48,797 bases of DNA from Perkinsus chesapeaki (Eukaryota > Perkinsozoa > Perkinsida > Perkinsidae). Under the pieces are notes generated by a model, which worked only from the letters and a program-made list of their open reading frames with translations, ran no database searches and had not been told where the DNA came from. The position numbers and the translations under genes are program-made. The stretch spans positions 1 through 48,797 of the forward strand of contig JAAPAO010000238.1 in NCBI GenBank assembly GCA_013115145.1. Direction: 5' to 3'. Shown piece by piece: positions 45,302 through 48,797 of this stretch; positions within the stretch are counted from its first letter, which is position 1; each line of letters begins with the position of its first letter.

Positions 45302-47740
45302 TCTTTCCTACGTGACTTGTTTTTGTGACTGCTTGTCATCCGCTTCTCTAAGTTATATCCATAAAGTATAATGTGCTGATTGTTTTTATTTCTCTCTTTT
45401 GACATGTTGCGTAACAGTAGAGTCAGATACCAGCAAACATATATAGACTTGGCTAATTTCTGTTATGTTCACATGTGATGGTTTTAATCAGTTGAGGTGT
45501 GCATGCTATCTCATTGTATTCTTCAGTAAACTCGACTTGTTATTGTTCCGAGCAAGGCAATACACTCTTTTGCAATGACATCTTTGAATGGAGTACTTGA
45601 AGATATGAAACGTCGAGCAACAGTCGAGGCACGAATTCGTGATGCGGTAAAATAGATTATTATACAAAATAGTTAACCTTCGTTTTAGGCTTCTATTCAT
45701 GATAAGTTACGACTAGAGGTGGTTGATTGTCACGATGAACTCTCAAATCAAGTCAATCGTCGATCAGCCATCAATCGATATTGGCGTGACAGATATCAGA
45801 AACTTGAAGAAGAATTAATTGATTATCGTAACAACGCGGAAACCGCCAAGTAGGGAATTGGTCGACAGGACTCGAGTATTACTCCCAATAGGCTGGAAAA
45901 CTGCTTACTGAAAGAGGATAATGAAAAGTTGAATTCAGAGGTGGATAAACTTCGTAGTGAGGTAGCGAACATCACAGGAATCCACAGCAAGCTTTGGTTC
46001 AGATCGACCGCTTGAAGCTATCACTGGAGACGAAGAATGCAGGCGAAGACGAGCAGGCCGATGGTAGAATTGTCTTCATGTTAATTTCTACTTTCCATTA
46101 AGCGTTTTCAGTTAGCAGAAACCCCAATGATAGTAACCGACCAACGAAGGCGTCCAATAATAACAAACTGGGAATGTCTTGTTATGTCACAACGCAACAT
46201 GCCTCGATGGAATGCCCTTCATCTTCACTGCATACCACCGCGATCGGAAAGTTATTCAAGAGCTCACAATTCCATAACCAAAGGCAAAGGATTGCACCAT
46301 TTGGAGGAATGTCGCCTCAACTATCGAAGCAGCAAAGCCTGCCTCCTCTTGGACGCTACAACCACTCCCTTTTGCATCACTCCTACGAGCATTTCGTGGC
46401 TAATCACAACGACTCCAGCAAAGCAATGTATAATGCCCAGAATAACACAAAGTCCAATCCACTCTGAACCATAAATCATGAATTCGGGTTTACTAGCATC
46501 ATGGATTAATGCTCATTCAACTGGAGCGGAAGAGTCGAGTTGAAAGACTAATGATAGCATTTACACAACTGGGCATAGTCAACTAACCCGTCATCAGGTT
46601 AAATCTCTCTGTGTATTATGTCATCTGTTCTAGAAGCCGATGGTTATTCTACCATAGATGAGGCTTCAAGGAGGGAAAGGGATGCCTGCCAGTCAGTCGC
46701 TCGTCCACCTCAATCTTTACGCTCTCCATCCTCTTTTCCTTGAGGGAGACTATTGATGAATCAGATACCGTCTTTTGCGTCGAAGTCGTATTGCCGCGGT
46801 TGGACGATCACACACATCGATCGATGACTCTTCCCGCCTGCCTTGCGTATTATCTTTGAAGGAAGACGAGGATTCCGACATATGTGCGAACACAGCTAGA
46901 TTGAGGCTCTCAAGGTTACGAAGTAGCTCTTCGGCATTCATCCGAAATTGATGTAGGATGGCATGCCGTGCGAAGATTCGTCCCATTTTTAAAAATGACG
47001 TGGCCGAGCAAGAGAAAGGACCGAAAGGTCTAACAAAAAGCTATGCATTGGCTGAAGTGAAAGAAAACGTTGCCGAGGACCCTTCAGAAGGTAGAAGTTC
47101 TATGAAGTTCTTTGAAAGACTATGTGTTTATAGATTTAGTCGTGGAATCCAACGGAGATCCTCCAAAGGCTAATCGTCGCACTGAGGTGACAGCAGATGA
47201 CGATTTGGCTCTTACGATAAGGTAAATTAGCATTGATCCACTTTCATAGTAATTCTCTTTTGTTCAGGACTACGGCATCACTGATGCGATTGGCACTCGA
47301 AAGAGACAAAACACTCAAAACTGTGTGCTTGTGTTTTGGCTCAAATCTTCATTCTGAAAGTCCACTTGTCGAACACGCCATTCAGGTGGGTGCTAATTTG
47401 TACTCCCATTTCCCGATGGCCCGTTTTTAGCGTTTATCCTCAGCAAGCCAACATTCACGGAACTGTCGATATTACGGAAGACCGAAACAGTTATTGGCGG
47501 CTCTCATGGCAATTAACGATCGACGTGGCATAAAATGATACATGATGGTTGTTGTTGGCTCTCACCTCGAACTTTTGTTCCAAATACAAAACTAATGTCA
47601 ATAATTGGACCGCTGACTTCGACATTGTTCATTGGCATCCAGAAGCGAGGGGAGTATATTATTTTCTCATCATAGTGAGGTGAGATGGAACGAACTGTTT
47701 GCGACTCTTTTACTCCTTCATTCCCGAGTGTTCTAGTATT
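45302..47740. repeat. Duplicated block, copy 2
   Basis: Direct repeat of 13692-15835. It keeps about 280 bp that copy 1 lacks (roughly 47310-47590) and lies directly downstream of an intact secreted-protein gene, so it shows the fuller order: secreted-protein gene, then coiled-coil gene. Confidence 0.9.
45575..47538 (+). pseudogene. Coiled-coil protein gene, copy 2 (nonsense codon in the middle)
   Basis: Exons 45575-45646, 45689-45849, 45892-45961, 46003-46063 and 46112 onward, with introns of 41-48 nt at the same places as copy 1. ATG at 45575 (MTSLNGVLEDMKRRA) is present. The frame is open to TGA 46467, giving 239 aa if the gene ends there. If it continues through the intron that skips this stop, as copy 1 suggests, TAA at 46507-46509 interrupts it. 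The 3' part is intact here and absent from copy 1: LALERDKTLKTVCLCFGSNL, then a 45-nt intron (47388-47432) and RYYGRPKQLLAALMAINDRR before TGA 47536-47538. It could still make the shorter protein. Confidence 0.55.
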
Positions 47741-47783
47741 GTAATGGATTAGATAGGTTCTGCTGGCATTGTGTATCCACAAT

Positions 47784-48797
47784 ATGGCGACACCTGACTA
47801 CGAGCAATTGGTCCCCCCTATCGGTGACTTCGAGGATAAAGCCGTTCATTCGAACATAGTCGACCTTGCCAAGGGCAGACAACTGGATGGCATAAAACAG
47901 TCCCTCTCTGCTTATCGTCGAAAGAGGACAGTTGCCCAAAATGCCATTAAGGACATTCGGCGCTTGATTGCCGACGAACCCTTGGGGGGGGGGGCTGAGA
48001 AGATAGAGCGGGACTATACCCTCACTAAGCAGATATCTATTTGGTCTGATGCTAATAAGGCTTGTCGTTCCCTGGAGAAGATCGAAGAGGCAATGTAGTA
48101 TGCGAATGTGTTCCAGGATACCCCAGGACAACAATCAAGCGACGATGAGGGCTGGTTGACAACTACATCGGGTCAGGAGGAGCCGCTTCCGCGGCCACGC
48201 CGATCTCCAAGGGTTGGTGCAGAGAGGCGCACGCCTCGCGATAACCTGACAACGGTTAAGGACCCGGTCTCCACTTCCCCAAGCCAACATAACCCTGCGA
48301 GGGGAGTCATCACTCAAACAGTGACGAAGATAGACTTGCCGAAGTTGAAGGATAAGTTCTCACTCCAACATCACCTCCGCGTATGTGAAAACATGCTTCA
48401 AGAGGCCGAGGTCGGTATCGACGTGGAGGGCCAGTTCAAGCCATTGGGTCGCCTGCAGTACAATGTGGTGACGAAGATCTTGGGCACCTTAGTGGACCAC
48501 AAGGACATCTTCCAGCTTGCGTCAGACACCGCTGAGCAGAGTGATCATGACTGGGTCTACGTTAGAAGAGTGTTGCTGACGACGTATGCCAAACGTGAGA
48601 CTTTGGTGGATGAATACAGAGCGGTCGTTCTTCGTATTAAGTACGTCAACTGTGATAGGTTCTGTGCCGAAGCTAGGAAACTCTACGCCATGGCTAGTCG
48701 ACTCTTTGGCATTGGCAACACTTACGAGATTCGGGGCCTTGTGGAGACGCTTGTCAGCAGGCTTCCACCAGAAAGAGCGTCTGCACTCATTTCAGAG
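47784..48797 (+). mobile_element. Retrotransposon gag-like gene, 5' part (runs off the window)
   Basis: ATG at 47784 begins MATPDYEQLVPPIGDFEDKA. The helix-rich region that follows is typical of gag. An in-frame TAG occurs at 48096-48098, after which the same frame stays open for 233 codons to the window end: KIDLPKLKDKFSLQHHLRVC, FCAEARKLYAMASRLFGIGN and LVSRLPPERASA resemble the capsid region of LTR elements. An 11-G run at 47984-47994 is a likely place for sequencing or replication slippage. No LTR, protease or polymerase is visible. Base composition is GC-richer than the neighbouring genes. Either a pseudogene copy, or stop-codon read-through. Confidence 0.65.

Overview
This is a eukaryotic nuclear window from a protist with compact, intron-rich genes. 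Almost every gene needs splicing, with GT-AG introns that are usually 36-60 nt and sometimes about 30 nt. TAA, TAG and TGA all act as stops. Triplet microsatellites (ATC/GAT, ACA, AGC) run through introns, intergenic DNA and some exons. The gene set (RPB3, SRP9, PSMD9/Nas2, glutathione reductase, PP2C, a cathepsin L, a membrane-anchored purple acid phosphatase) and lineage-specific secreted cysteine-rich proteins suggest an alveolate such as Perkinsus. That assignment is inference; no marker here proves it.

Layout. 0.2-8.4 kb (+): a putative membrane protein, an NHL-like beta-propeller protein, and a long TrmA-family RNA methyltransferase homologue whose catalytic motifs look degenerate. 8.4-17.5 kb: an accessory stretch with a dead Tc1/mariner transposase, a cathepsin L gene (-), copy 1 of a duplicated coiled-coil gene, and a small secreted cysteine-rich protein. 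17.5-26.3 kb (-): glutathione reductase, an unknown gene, a D-2-hydroxyacid dehydrogenase and a PP2C phosphatase with a MITE-like element in one intron. 26.5-35.7 kb: purple acid phosphatase (+), an unknown gene (-), RPB3 (-), a second unknown gene (-), a YbjQ-fold protein (+) and tRNA-Ala(CGC) (-). 36-42 kb: weaker minus-strand genes and a 783-bp inverted repeat. 42.4-44.5 kb (+): SRP9, PSMD9 and a GC-rich structured segment that may hold the SRP RNA gene. 45-48.8 kb: copy 2 of the duplicated block, then the start of a retrotransposon gag gene that runs off the window.

How the genes relate. Most are unrelated housekeeping genes packed closely, often head to head with 13-171 bp between starts. 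SRP9 and the candidate SRP RNA would belong to the same particle. The block shared by 13.7-15.8 kb and 45.3-47.7 kb carries a gene that is broken differently in each copy, and each copy lies beside a near-identical secreted-protein gene.

The most unusual signal is a set of introns, including two of exactly 39 nt, that carry what looks like the 3' end of a tRNA gene: T-arm with B box, seven acceptor bases, a discriminator base and a T-run. The T-run falls where the intron 3' splice site lies. One copy is spliced from the opposite strand and another lies in a divergent promoter. I read these as possible tRNA-derived, introner-like introns.

All gene models were spliced by eye. Exon borders were chosen for frame continuity and GT-AG ends, and none has transcript support.
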